From contig CBFHSE010000014.1 in assembly GCA_965658435.1 (NCBI GenBank), positions 1 through 34,813 of the forward strand: 34,813 nucleotides of DNA, read 5' to 3'. The notes under the pieces are model-generated. The model ran no database searches, was not told the DNA's origin, and saw only the letters and a list, made by a program, of their open reading frames with translations. Each line of letters begins with the position of its first letter. The first letter of the stretch is position 1. Origin of the DNA: JADHLN01 sp965658435 (GTDB lineage Bacteria > Pseudomonadota > Alphaproteobacteria > Rickettsiales > JABIRX01). This document shows positions 15,965 through 23,940 of the stretch, one piece after another. The position numbers and the translations under genes were made by a program.

Positions 15965-17277
15965 ATATTTTTAGCTTTAATTAGAGATAATTTTTGTTCG
16001 TAATCATAGGTAATTTTGTTAAATGTGAGACAATTTTTACAGATTGCCTCCCATCTATCATGAATAAAGTTGCAATTCTTACATATATAATTTGGGCTAT
16101 TTATATATGAGTCTTTTTTCTTTTTAATTTCTTCAATATAGTCTGAATCTTCATAATTATCAGAATATTTTTCTAAAAATTCTAGTGATATTTCATAAAT
16201 TGCTTTAGAATTTGTTGATTCTAAATATTGTTTTATTAATGATTTTGTTTCAGTAATAAATAGGTTATGGTCATAAGCTATTTTAATGTAATAAACTATT
16301 GCTGCTTCACCTCTTTTGTTTAAGTTTATTAATTGTTTTAGAGTTTTTAATTTATATTTGGCGCTTTTATGTTGGTTTTTATCAATAAATAAATCTATTA
16401 AAATTTTAGATTGGTTGTTTTCCCATATATTTTTTAAATATTTAATTAAAATTATTTTATGGTCAAAATTACTTAGATAAATTGCATATTCATTTTGAAT
16501 TTCTATGTGGCTTGGGTTAATAGTTTGGGCTTTTTTAATTAAAAATTTATGTTCTTTAGGATCAGTTGCGTTTTTAGCAAGCATTAATAAAGCTATTGAC
16601 AAATCCTCTTCATAGTCTTTTTTGTTAAATTCTTTTTGTTTGCTAGTTAATTCAATTATATTTTTTAGCTTCTCCCATTTTGCACATTTTTTATATAACT
16701 CTATTAATTTTACGGAGATGTTTTTAGCGTTAGGATATTCTTTGTGGCTTTCTTCTAGTAGCTTTATAGCATGATCATATGCTTCTTTTTTTTCTGAGGC
16801 AATAGCCATTGCTTGAATTGCAATATGTTTTGTTTCTTTATTTGCTAGAAGCTTTTTGCAATTTTTTATTATATTGTTGTTTTCCTTTGTAATTAGAGAA
16901 TTTTGTAATTTAATCAAATTAATGACGGGGTGGTTTATTTTTTTTGTTAATTTATTAAGATATTTATTGCTTTCTCTAATATCACCAATTGAATTTAGAG
17001 TTAAACATTTTGTAATTTCGTTAAGAGAGTTTTTGTAGTTTTTATTTTCTTTGCTTAATTTTCTTAATTTTATATTTGTAAAAAAACTGCTGAGTATAAA
17101 GCAAATAAATATAATTGATAATAGCAATGAAATTGTTAGTAATATTAATATGTTTTGTTCAACTGATATTTGATAATCGCCAATATATAAATTTATTATT
17201 TCATTGGTTTGGCTAAAATTATTTATTAAATTAATGATAAATAATGCTATGGAGAATATTAAAACTAGCTTTATCAT
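15961..17277 (-). CDS. hemY: HemY-like inner-membrane TPR protein with C-terminal zinc-ribbon
   Basis: Two N-terminal hydrophobic segments (about 2-19 and 43-66) flank a short loop containing LYIGDYQISV, the hallmark of the HemY N-terminal domain. A long helical region of TPR-like repeats follows (about 90-380). The C-terminus has paired cysteines, CKNC at 399-402 and CKNC at 413-416, with an aromatic DRWEA between them, suited to bind zinc. The similar LapB protein has one membrane helix, so two helices favour HemY. HemY proteins are linked to haem-biosynthesis loci, but their molecular role is poorly defined. The ATG shares one base with the stop of the mitofilin-like gene, and the 3' end overlaps folC by 4 bases. 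Composition is unusually rich in Asn, Lys and Ile. Confidence 0.7.
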   Translation of the reverse strand: MIKLVLIFSIALFIINLINNFSQTNEIINLYIGDYQISVEQNILILLTISLLLSIIFICFILSSFFTNIKLRKLSKENKNYKNSLNEITKCLTLNSIGDIRESNKYLNKLTKKINHPVINLIKLQNSLITKENNNIIKNCKKLLANKETKHIAIQAMAIASEKKEAYDHAIKLLEESHKEYPNAKNISVKLIELYKKCAKWEKLKNIIELTSKQKEFNKKDYEEDLSIALLMLAKNATDPKEHKFLIKKAQTINPSHIEIQNEYAIYLSNFDHKIILIKYLKNIWENNQSKILIDLFIDKNQHKSAKYKLKTLKQLINLNKRGEAAIVYYIKIAYDHNLFITETKSLIKQYLESTNSKAIYEISLEFLEKYSDNYEDSDYIEEIKKKKDSYINSPNYICKNCNFIHDRWEAICKNCLTFNKITYDYEQKLSLIKAKNI

Positions 17278-18083
17278 TATTTGGTATTATTTAATATTAA
17301 ATTTATAATTTTTGTAAATTCTTGGTTAAATTTTACTATTTTTATTAGGTTTTGCTTTAGATCCTTATTTATAATATCTTTGCTATTTTCTAATAATTTA
17401 TATGCTTCTTCTATTTGGTTGGATTGAATATAATCTTCTATTTTAATTAGCTTATATTCTGTAGAATCTTGATCTAAATTTTTTACTTTTTTTATAGTTA
17501 TTAATTCATTGATTACTTTACTAAAGTTGTGTTTTTTTTCTGACTTTAGATTTGATTTTCTTATTTGATTTAAATTTTCTAATAATTGTTCTTGGCTTGC
17601 TAATATATTTATTTTTACAATTTCTTCTAGGCTTTTGACTATGGTATTAATTTCTGCTGCTAGTGGGATTATGCTAATTGTTTTTTGACCAAATTCTTGG
17701 TTTTGTTCTGCAAGTATTTTGATTTTATAGAGTTCAATTAATAATAGAGATGCTTTATTGGTATTTTCTGGGTTATTTTTAAATGTTATTTTTTCTTCTA
17801 ATGTTGATATTTTTTCTGTGAGTTGATTTATTTTATTTTCTTGATTAGCTATTTTTGCAAATAAATCTATTATTAATTCATTGGAATTATTTCCTTGTTT
17901 TTCTTCAGATTTTATTACAGTTTTTAATTTTTCTTCGTAATTTTTAGCTTTAATGTTTGTAGAGTAATTATTAAAAGATTTGCTTATGAAAGCATGGTTT
18001 TCATATATAATGAATATTGCTAATCCTAATATTAATATAAAAGAAATATTTTTTATTTTTTTAATTAGTGAAGTTATCATCAT
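17277..18083 (-). CDS. Mitofilin/Mic60-like inner-membrane coiled-coil protein
   Basis: The 268-residue protein has a short cytoplasmic N-terminus, one membrane helix (about 13-27), a long helical region likely to be coiled coil (about 45-105), and a C-terminal helical domain (about 190-268). The C-terminal pattern ELITIKKVKN...KLIKIEDYIQSNQIEEAYKLLE resembles the mitofilin signature domain, in which a short helix hairpin (gain of a small domain, then Ala-rich repeat of the type AxxxL) ends the protein. In many Alphaproteobacteria the Mic60 homologue is encoded just upstream of hemY, as here. Similarity is by eye and context, so the name is tentative. It overlaps the NDUFS4 gene by 23 bases and hemY by one. 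The ATG at 18083 or the next at 18080 could be the start. Confidence 0.5.
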   Translation of the reverse strand: MMITSLIKKIKNISFILILGLAIFIIYENHAFISKSFNNYSTNIKAKNYEEKLKTVIKSEEKQGNNSNELIIDLFAKIANQENKINQLTEKISTLEEKITFKNNPENTNKASLLLIELYKIKILAEQNQEFGQKTISIIPLAAEINTIVKSLEEIVKINILASQEQLLENLNQIRKSNLKSEKKHNFSKVINELITIKKVKNLDQDSTEYKLIKIEDYIQSNQIEEAYKLLENSKDIINKDLKQNLIKIVKFNQEFTKIINLILNNTK

Positions 18084-18354
18084 ATGATTTTTTAATAACT
18101 CTCTTTATGTTTGGTTCTTTAACTTTATATTTCCAGTTGTTTTTTTCTGCAAAGCTTATCGCTTCTTCTTTCTTTTTAAATATTAGTTCTAACTCTTGTT
18201 TCATGTCACGTGATCCTGTCCAATTCATTAATTCATAATTAAATTGGCTTAAATCACTAGGAAATTTTATTTTCCATTTTTGCTTTGATGAATTTGCAGA
18301 TTGAGTAGCTGATTTGTCTGATCTGTAAATTGTGACTTCAATATTTTCTAGCAT
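18061..18354 (-). CDS. NDUFS4-type accessory subunit of respiratory complex I
   Basis: This family is a peripheral subunit of NADH:ubiquinone oxidoreductase shared by Alphaproteobacteria and mitochondria. The 97-residue protein matches the whole family: VTIYRSDKSATQS at 7-19, WKIKF at 27-31, the diagnostic NWTGSRDM at 44-51, EEAISFAEKNNWKYKV at 63-78, and KKSYDDNF at 88-95. The frame stays open upstream through the tRNA-Gln gene, but the family begins at this ATG (18354), so the longer form is rejected. It follows tRNA-Gln by 38 bases and overlaps the mitofilin-like gene by 23 bases. No nuo core genes are in the window. Confidence 0.88.
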   Translation of the reverse strand: MLENIEVTIYRSDKSATQSANSSKQKWKIKFPSDLSQFNYELMNWTGSRDMKQELELIFKKKEEAISFAEKNNWKYKVKEPNIKRVIKKSYDDNFTN

Positions 18355-18392
18355 TAGCTTTATATTTAAAATGAAATTAAGATTTATTAATT

Positions 18393-18467
<75 letters not shown>

Positions 18468-18488
18468 TAAATACACTTAATATTCGTT

Positions 18489-18517
18489 CTTATAGAATAT
18501 CATATTGAAATTGTCTA
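18489..18517 (-). promoter_or_regulatory. Promoter of tRNA-Gln and probably of the NDUFS4-hemY operon
   Basis: Read on the minus strand: TAGACA (18512-18517, 5 of 6), a 17-base spacer, and TATAAG (18489-18494, 5 of 6). The -10 box ends 21 bases before the tRNA 5' end. It is one of the two best promoter matches in the window. I see no second promoter before NDUFS4. Confidence 0.6.
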
Positions 18518-18528
18518 GTTTGTTTTAG

Positions 18529-18558
18529 TTGCTAAATTTGATGATATATATATATACT
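18529..18558 (+). promoter_or_regulatory. Candidate promoter for the murC-ftsA operon
   Basis: TTGCTA (18529-18534), an 18-base spacer, and TATACT (18553-18558), just before murC. The surrounding alternating AT run makes several other -10 choices possible. Confidence 0.3.
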
Positions 18559-18575
18559 AGCTTTTATATTAATTT

Positions 18576-20012
18576 ATGAATTTTATGAAAAATAATTTTG
18601 CCAATTTCTCTGCTAAAAATTTTGGGGTAATTCATTTTTGTGGTATTGGTGGAATAGGTATGAGTGGAATTGCAGAAATTCTAGCTAATCTTGGTTGTGA
18701 GGTACAAGGATCTGATATTTCTAGAAATAATAACATAGCTAGGTTAAAATCTTTAAAGATAAAAATATTTATAGGGCAAGCAGGAGAAAATATTAAAGGT
18801 GTCTCTGTAGTTATTAGGAGCTCGGCAATTAGAGATGATAATGTAGAGGTTGTTGAGGCAAGAAAAAATAATATACCTGTAATTGCCAGAGCAGATATGC
18901 TTAAAGAAATTATGCGTTTGAAAAATTCAGTAACCATTGCTGGAACGCATGGTAAAACTACCACAACATCAATGATTGCAGAATTATTTGAATCTGCAGG
19001 TTTGGAGCCTACAGTAATTAATGGAGGTATTTTAAATTCATGTAATACAAATGCTTATCTAGGCAGTGGTGATTGGATAGTTGCAGAAGCTGATGAGTCT
19101 GATGGAAGTTTTAACAAATTACCAGCTGAAGTTGCCATTGTAACTAATATTGATCCTGAGCATATAGAATTTTATGGTAATTTTGAAAATTTAAGAAAAG
19201 CTTTTTTAAATTTTGTGGATAAAGTTCCTTTTTATGGTTTTGCAGTTTTATGTAATGATCACATGATTGTTAAAAATATAATATCCGAAATTAAGGATAG
19301 AAGGATTATATCTTATGGTTTTGCTGATGACTCGATGGTAAGAGGGATTAATTTGAGGCCTCATAAAAAAGGTAATTTATTTGATGTATCTATTAAATTA
19401 AAAAATCTTGATCTCTTTATAAGAGATATCTATTTACCAATGTATGGAAAGCATAATGTTCAAAATGCTCTTGCTGCTATTTCTGTTGGGGTTGGATTTG
19501 GTGTTTCGGAAAAAATATTAAAGTTGTTTCTTGAAAATTTCTTAGGTGTTAAAAGAAGGCTAACTAGGGTTGAATCTGATCTTGATTTTATTATTATTGA
19601 TGATTATGGGCATCACCCAACTGAAATTAGAGCTTCTATTTCAGCTGCTAATGATATTAAAAAACAAGCTGATAATGCTAATTTAATAGTAATTATTCAG
19701 CCTCATAGATATAGTAGGGTTTATAATCTTTTTAATGAGTTTTCTAATGCTTTTATAGATGCAGATATGGTTTTTGTAACTGATATTTATGCAGCAGGTG
19801 AGGAAAAAATTGAAGGCATAAATCAAGATTCATTAGCAACTGAAATTGCAAAAAATTCAAATGTAAAAGTTTTGCAAATATCAGATCTAAATAACTTAGC
19901 TAGTGATTTGAAAGATCATATCCAAGAAAAAGATGTAATATTATTTCTTGGTGCAGGTGATATAACTAAATATGCAAATGAGTTACCAAGAAATTTAAAA
20001 AAGATTATGTAA
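18576..20012 (+). CDS. murC: UDP-N-acetylmuramate--L-alanine ligase
   Basis: First amino-acid ligase of peptidoglycan precursor synthesis. The 478-residue protein has the UDP-binding Rossmann motif HFCGIGGIGMSGIAE near 20-34, ATP P-loop GTHGKTTT at 123-130, EADESDGSF and TNIDPEHIEFYG in the central domain, and DDYGHHPTEIRAS in the C-terminal domain. Length is normal. ATGs at 18576 and 18585 are both possible starts. It opens the division and wall cluster. Its TAA overlaps the ATG of murB in TAATG. The usual upstream dcw neighbours murG and ftsW are absent; a divergent tRNA-Gln lies there instead. Confidence 0.96.
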   Translation: MNFMKNNFANFSAKNFGVIHFCGIGGIGMSGIAEILANLGCEVQGSDISRNNNIARLKSLKIKIFIGQAGENIKGVSVVIRSSAIRDDNVEVVEARKNNIPVIARADMLKEIMRLKNSVTIAGTHGKTTTTSMIAELFESAGLEPTVINGGILNSCNTNAYLGSGDWIVAEADESDGSFNKLPAEVAIVTNIDPEHIEFYGNFENLRKAFLNFVDKVPFYGFAVLCNDHMIVKNIISEIKDRRIISYGFADDSMVRGINLRPHKKGNLFDVSIKLKNLDLFIRDIYLPMYGKHNVQNALAAISVGVGFGVSEKILKLFLENFLGVKRRLTRVESDLDFIIIDDYGHHPTEIRASISAANDIKKQADNANLIVIIQPHRYSRVYNLFNEFSNAFIDADMVFVTDIYAAGEEKIEGINQDSLATEIAKNSNVKVLQISDLNNLASDLKDHIQEKDVILFLGAGDITKYANELPRNLKKIM

Positions 20013-20920
20013 TGGAGATTTCTGATAGATTGCAAGATTTTATTGATAATAGCATTTCTTTTAAGCAAAACTATAGATTAAATAAGTTAAATTGGTTTAA
20101 TGTTGGAGGTGAGGCTGATTATCTTTTTAAACCTCAATGCGAAGAAGAATTATCAAATTTTCTTCAGCATGCTGCTGGTGACGTACCTTTAGAAATTATA
20201 GGTGCAGGATCTAATATAATAGTTCGAGATGGTGGCTTCAGAGGCGTTGTTATTAAACTTGGAAAGGAGTTTAAATCCATTAATTTGCTTGAAAATAATA
20301 AGATAAAGGTTGGTTGTGCAAATCTAGATATAAATGTTGCAAATTTTGCTCTTAATGAAAATATTTCAGGTTTGGAGTTTTTGAGTGGAATACCTGGTTC
20401 TGTAGGTGGGGCGGTAGCTATGAATGCGGGGGCCTATGGTAAGGATTTTAGTGATGTTATGTGTAATGTTGAGGGATTTGATATGCATGGAAATAAAGTG
20501 ATTTTAAGTAATTCTGAGATGAATTATGGTTATAGATTTTCTAACCCTGATAAAAAAATTATTTATGGGTCGGTTATTTTGCAAGGTAGCAGGGGGTGTA
20601 GAGAAGATATTTCTGCAAGGATGAGAGCTATTAGAGAGGAAAGAGAGCTTTCTCAGCCTATTAGGGCGAAAACATCAGGTAGTAGTTTTAAAAATCCTGA
20701 AGGTATGAAAGCCTGGGAGTTAATTGATAAAGCAGGTTGTAGAGGCCTGGAGATTGGTGGTGCAAAAATTTCTGAAAAACACTGTAATTTTATGATAAAT
20801 ACAGGCAGCGCTACTGCAACAGATCTAGAAAATCTTGGAAAAGAAGTTATAAATAAAGTTTGGCAAAAATTTTTTGTTAAATTAGAGTGGGAAGTAAAAA
20901 TTATTGGAGATACTTTATGA
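20012..20920 (+). CDS. murB: UDP-N-acetylenolpyruvoylglucosamine reductase
   Basis: NADPH/FAD enzyme that makes UDP-N-acetylmuramate. The 302-residue protein begins near NKLNWFNVGGEADYLF and carries the FAD-binding run IGAGSNIIVRDGGFRG, then FLSGIPGSVGGAVAMNAGAYG, YGYRFS, the active-site GSSFKNP with its catalytic serine, and a C-terminal region with GAKISEKHCNFMINTG. It shares one base with murC upstream and ATGA with ddl downstream, so the three are probably translationally coupled. Confidence 0.96.
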   Translation: MEISDRLQDFIDNSISFKQNYRLNKLNWFNVGGEADYLFKPQCEEELSNFLQHAAGDVPLEIIGAGSNIIVRDGGFRGVVIKLGKEFKSINLLENNKIKVGCANLDINVANFALNENISGLEFLSGIPGSVGGAVAMNAGAYGKDFSDVMCNVEGFDMHGNKVILSNSEMNYGYRFSNPDKKIIYGSVILQGSRGCREDISARMRAIREERELSQPIRAKTSGSSFKNPEGMKAWELIDKAGCRGLEIGGAKISEKHCNFMINTGSATATDLENLGKEVINKVWQKFFVKLEWEVKIIGDTL

Positions 20921-21813
20921 AAGTAGGAGTAGTTTATGGAGGCTCATCGCCTGAAGCATCAATTTCTGTTAAAACTAAAGATAGTGTTGTAGCTTCACTT
21001 AAGAGATTAGGTTTAAAATATGAAGAGATCGAGCTAAATTCGGATATTGTTAAAAATATCGAAAAATTATCTATTGATATTGTTTTTAATGCTTGTCATG
21101 GTTTACATGGTGAAGATGGTAGGCTTCCTGGTATGCTGGATATTTTAAAAATACCTTACACACATTCTGGATCTTATGCTTCATATATAGCTATGGATAA
21201 ATACTCATCTTATGAGCTTGCAACCTCTTTAAATATTATGGTTGCTGATTATGATTTTGTTTGGAATTTTAAATCATTATCCGACAAAGCTAAAAAAATA
21301 ATGAAGGGTCCTTTTATAATTAAACCTAATATGGGAGGTTCTTCAATAGGAGTTTATGTCTTTGAGGATCCTGATTCTTTTGTAGCTGATGAAAAATATT
21401 TGACGCATGGAGGAATTGTTGTGCAAAAATATATTAAGGGTTATGAATTAAATGTTGCCATTGTTGATAATAAGCCTGTTGGACTTGTTCAGGTTGATTA
21501 TAAATCAAATTTTTTTGATTATGATGCAAAATATTTTTCTAATGATACTTTTTATAAAACTAAAATAGATATTACCTTGCAAGAAAGAAAGCTTATATGT
21601 GAGGCTGCAGAAAAATTTCATAATTTTATAGGAGCTAATAATATTGCAAGATCAGAGTTTATAGTGAAAGATGGTAATTATTATTTTCTTGAGACAAATA
21701 CTCATCCAGGGCTAACTGATAGATCTTTAATACCTTTGGCTGCACGAGATAATCAAGTTGATTTTGATGATATTGTGAAATCATTATTAGATTCCGCGAA
21801 ATATTATGAGTAA
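20917..21813 (+). CDS. ddl: D-alanine--D-alanine ligase
   Basis: Makes the D-Ala-D-Ala dipeptide of peptidoglycan. The ATG at 20917 gives 298 residues starting MKVGVVYGGSSPEASIS, the family N-terminus; an upstream in-frame ATG at 20887 would lie inside murB and adds ten unrelated residues. ATP-grasp features are ACHGLHGEDGRLPGMLDIL, SGSYASYIAMDK, IIKPNMGGSSIGVYV, and YFLETNTHPGLTDRSL. In the last motif ETNTHPG replaces the more usual EINTxPG. The stop overlaps ftsQ by 8 bases. Confidence 0.95.
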   Translation: MKVGVVYGGSSPEASISVKTKDSVVASLKRLGLKYEEIELNSDIVKNIEKLSIDIVFNACHGLHGEDGRLPGMLDILKIPYTHSGSYASYIAMDKYSSYELATSLNIMVADYDFVWNFKSLSDKAKKIMKGPFIIKPNMGGSSIGVYVFEDPDSFVADEKYLTHGGIVVQKYIKGYELNVAIVDNKPVGLVQVDYKSNFFDYDAKYFSNDTFYKTKIDITLQERKLICEAAEKFHNFIGANNIARSEFIVKDGNYYFLETNTHPGLTDRSLIPLAARDNQVDFDDIVKSLLDSAKYYE

Positions 21814-22576
21814 AAAAATTTTGATATTTTGTAATTATGCTGTGGTCGCTATTTTAATGGTTTTAGCTGGGTTATTTTTTTATAATAATAAAAATATTAT
21901 TAAGTATGTAGATGATAAATTTAAGCGAGATGGTTTTAAAATAGAAGAGATTCATATTAGCGATCTGCAAAATATAGATATTGAAACTATAATTGATAGT
22001 TTAGATTTTAATTATGGAGATTCTGTTTTTTTATTGAATTTAGATAGGAATAGACGTGACTTAGAAAGTAATTTTTGGATTAAATCTGCAAGGTTAAAAA
22101 TAATATTTCCTAATATTATTGATATTCAAATTGAAGAGAAGAAACCGAAATTTGTTTGGTTTCAATCTGGTGTTTACTATTTGATAAATGATAAAGGTGA
22201 GATTTTAAAAAAGATAAATGATCAAGATTTAGCGTCATATTCAAATTATATTACGCTTTTGGGTGATGATGCTAATTATTTTGTTCCAAATTTGTTAGAA
22301 TTTATAGAATATGATGATGATATTTATAACTATATTGCAACTATAGAACTTGTTAATAAAAGAAGGTGGAATATAAAATTTATAAATGATATGGTTGTGC
22401 AGCTTCCTTATGGTGATCCAGTTTATGGGTGGCATAAATTTGTAAAATTAAATACCAGATTAAATATAATTAATAATCGTATTAAAAACATAGATTTAAG
22501 AGTAAAAGATAAGGTTTTTATTGAGTTAGATATGAATAGACCTAAGAATGAAAAAATATTAAAAAAAATTGGCTAA
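21806..22576 (+). CDS. ftsQ: Cell division protein FtsQ
   Basis: Single-pass inner-membrane protein of the divisome that recruits FtsB and FtsL. In 256 residues there is a short cytoplasmic N-terminus, a membrane helix (about 9-26), a POTRA-like domain (about 41-112) with FKIEEIHISDLQNI and FWIKSARLKIIFPNIIDIQI, and a beta domain with YYLINDKGEIL, RRWNIKF and NIDLRVKDKVFIEL. Sequence conservation in this family is low, so the call depends on both these patterns and its position between ddl and ftsA. Its end overlaps ftsA by 8 bases. Confidence 0.88.
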   Translation: MSKKILIFCNYAVVAILMVLAGLFFYNNKNIIKYVDDKFKRDGFKIEEIHISDLQNIDIETIIDSLDFNYGDSVFLLNLDRNRRDLESNFWIKSARLKIIFPNIIDIQIEEKKPKFVWFQSGVYYLINDKGEILKKINDQDLASYSNYITLLGDDANYFVPNLLEFIEYDDDIYNYIATIELVNKRRWNIKFINDMVVQLPYGDPVYGWHKFVKLNTRLNIINNRIKNIDLRVKDKVFIELDMNRPKNEKILKKIG

Positions 22577-23858
22577 AGTTGAAAATAATAACATTGTAAC
22601 AATTTTGGATATAGGTGCTAGTAAAATAGTTTGCCTTAATGTTATGCTGGATTATCTTAATTCTCCTAAGATATTAGGTGTTGGTCATCAGCTATCTCAA
22701 GGTATAGGTTTTGGAGGTGTAATAAGCGATATTAAAAATTTAGAGAAATCAATAGTATCTGCTGTTTCTGCTGCTGAGAAATCATCGGGAAATAATATTG
22801 AGGAGGTTTTAATAAATTTCAGTGGTAGTAGACTTAAATCCTTATATGCGGAGATTGAATTAGATATTTCTGGTGGTGAGGTTTTAGATAGGGATCTAGC
22901 AAGAATTAATGAAATGGCTTTTCAGAATTATTCTGATGAGAATCATGATATTATTCAATCTGTTCCTGTTTCTTATGAAATAGATAATATATCAGGTATA
23001 ACCAATCCTGCTTATATGTATGGGAAAAAATTAAAAGCAAACTTAAATCTTGTGGTGCAAGCACCTACAGTTACTAATAATTTTCTTAATTGCCTATCAA
23101 GATGTCATTTAAATGTATCTGGAGTTATTCCATCTGCATATGCTTCATCATTAGCAGTGTTAAATTATGATGAAGTGCAAAATGGAGTGATAGTTATGGA
23201 TATTGGTGAGTCAAATTGTGATATAGCAATTTTTGTGGATGGAAAAATGTGCTTCACTATATCTATGCCTTTTGGAGGAGCTCTACTAACTAGAGATATT
23301 CAACAAATTTTTTCTTTAAGTAAAGTTGTTGCGGAGAAAGTTAAAGTTTTATATGGAAGTATTTTTTTCGAGTCAGATAATCAAAGAGATACGATAGATT
23401 TATTTGATGTTGTAGATGTTGAGGATAATGGTGCTGGAAATTATATACAAAAACATAAATTATGTGAAATCATATATGCAAGGATGAGAGAGGTTTTTGT
23501 ATATATAGAAAATTTTATGGAGAATGACAAATATGCAAAGAAATTTTATAATAAAGCCAAAAATAATATAGTTTTAACTGGTGGTACTGCAAATTTATTA
23601 GGTATAACAGAGCTTGCAAAAAATGTTTTCGGTGCAAGAGCTAGAGTTGTTATCCCTAAGGATATTGCTAATATGCCTGCTGAGCATCAGCAATCTCAAT
23701 TTGCAACTGCTTATGGTTTAATTAAGCATGCTACAAGTCATAATAAACTTAATAGCTCAGAATTTAGGCAATTTAATAATGGTTCTTATTTTGTCAACAA
23801 AATAAAAAAAATTCTGGGCTATGATGCTACTTCTGATTTTTTGAGAAAATATTTTTAA
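22569..23858 (+). CDS. ftsA: Cell division protein FtsA (TTG start)
   Basis: Actin-like ATPase that tethers FtsZ to the membrane. The 429-residue protein has the phosphate-1 motif VTILDIGASKIVCL (10-23), phosphate-2 VIVMDIGESNCDIAIF, adenosine motif IVLTGGTANLLGI, and a C-terminal amphipathic helix KIKKILGYDATSDFLRKYF for membrane binding. A stop codon at 22560-22562 and no in-frame ATG before the first motif leave TTG at 22569 as the start. This weak start, inside the end of ftsQ and behind an A-run, may keep FtsA below FtsQ and FtsZ levels. Confidence 0.93.
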   Translation: MAKVENNNIVTILDIGASKIVCLNVMLDYLNSPKILGVGHQLSQGIGFGGVISDIKNLEKSIVSAVSAAEKSSGNNIEEVLINFSGSRLKSLYAEIELDISGGEVLDRDLARINEMAFQNYSDENHDIIQSVPVSYEIDNISGITNPAYMYGKKLKANLNLVVQAPTVTNNFLNCLSRCHLNVSGVIPSAYASSLAVLNYDEVQNGVIVMDIGESNCDIAIFVDGKMCFTISMPFGGALLTRDIQQIFSLSKVVAEKVKVLYGSIFFESDNQRDTIDLFDVVDVEDNGAGNYIQKHKLCEIIYARMREVFVYIENFMENDKYAKKFYNKAKNNIVLTGGTANLLGITELAKNVFGARARVVIPKDIANMPAEHQQSQFATAYGLIKHATSHNKLNSSEFRQFNNGSYFVNKIKKILGYDATSDFLRKYF

Positions 23859-23883
23859 CTGTAAATTTAAATTTATTTAAGGG

Positions 23884-23911
23884 TTGAGTTTTTTGTTTTA
23901 GTTAATATTAT
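23884..23911 (+). promoter_or_regulatory. Candidate ftsZ promoter
   Basis: TTGAGT (23884-23889), a 16-base spacer, and TATTAT (23906-23911), inside the 82-base gap between ftsA and ftsZ. A GGAG Shine-Dalgarno (23932-23935) lies 5 bases before the ATG. Confidence 0.35.
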
Positions 23912-23940
23912 GATTTTTCAAATAATACATCGGAGCGACC

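Noticed and set aside
16856..17038. Hydrophobic plus-strand ORF opposite hemY
   Set aside because: The reverse frame of Lys/Asn-rich coding sequence always yields Phe/Leu-rich shadows here.
15961..17277. LapB (YciM) instead of HemY
   Set aside because: Both end in paired CxxC motifs, but two N-terminal membrane helices, the intervening loop and the neighbour upstream fit HemY.
18541..18558. Alternating AT run as a microsatellite or phase-variable tract
   Set aside because: It is short, imperfect and lies where a -10 region is expected; it does not cross a coding frame.
18632..18964. 110-codon antisense ORF opposite murC
   Set aside because: It mirrors the conserved MurC Rossmann and P-loop regions; hydrophobic and Ser/Pro composition is what the reverse frame would give.
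20887..20916. Earlier start of ddl inside murB
   Set aside because: Ten residues without family similarity; the ATGA overlap at 20917 is the standard coupled arrangement.
23863..23874. 12-base A/T palindrome after ftsA
   Set aside because: Too short and simple to separate from chance in this composition.
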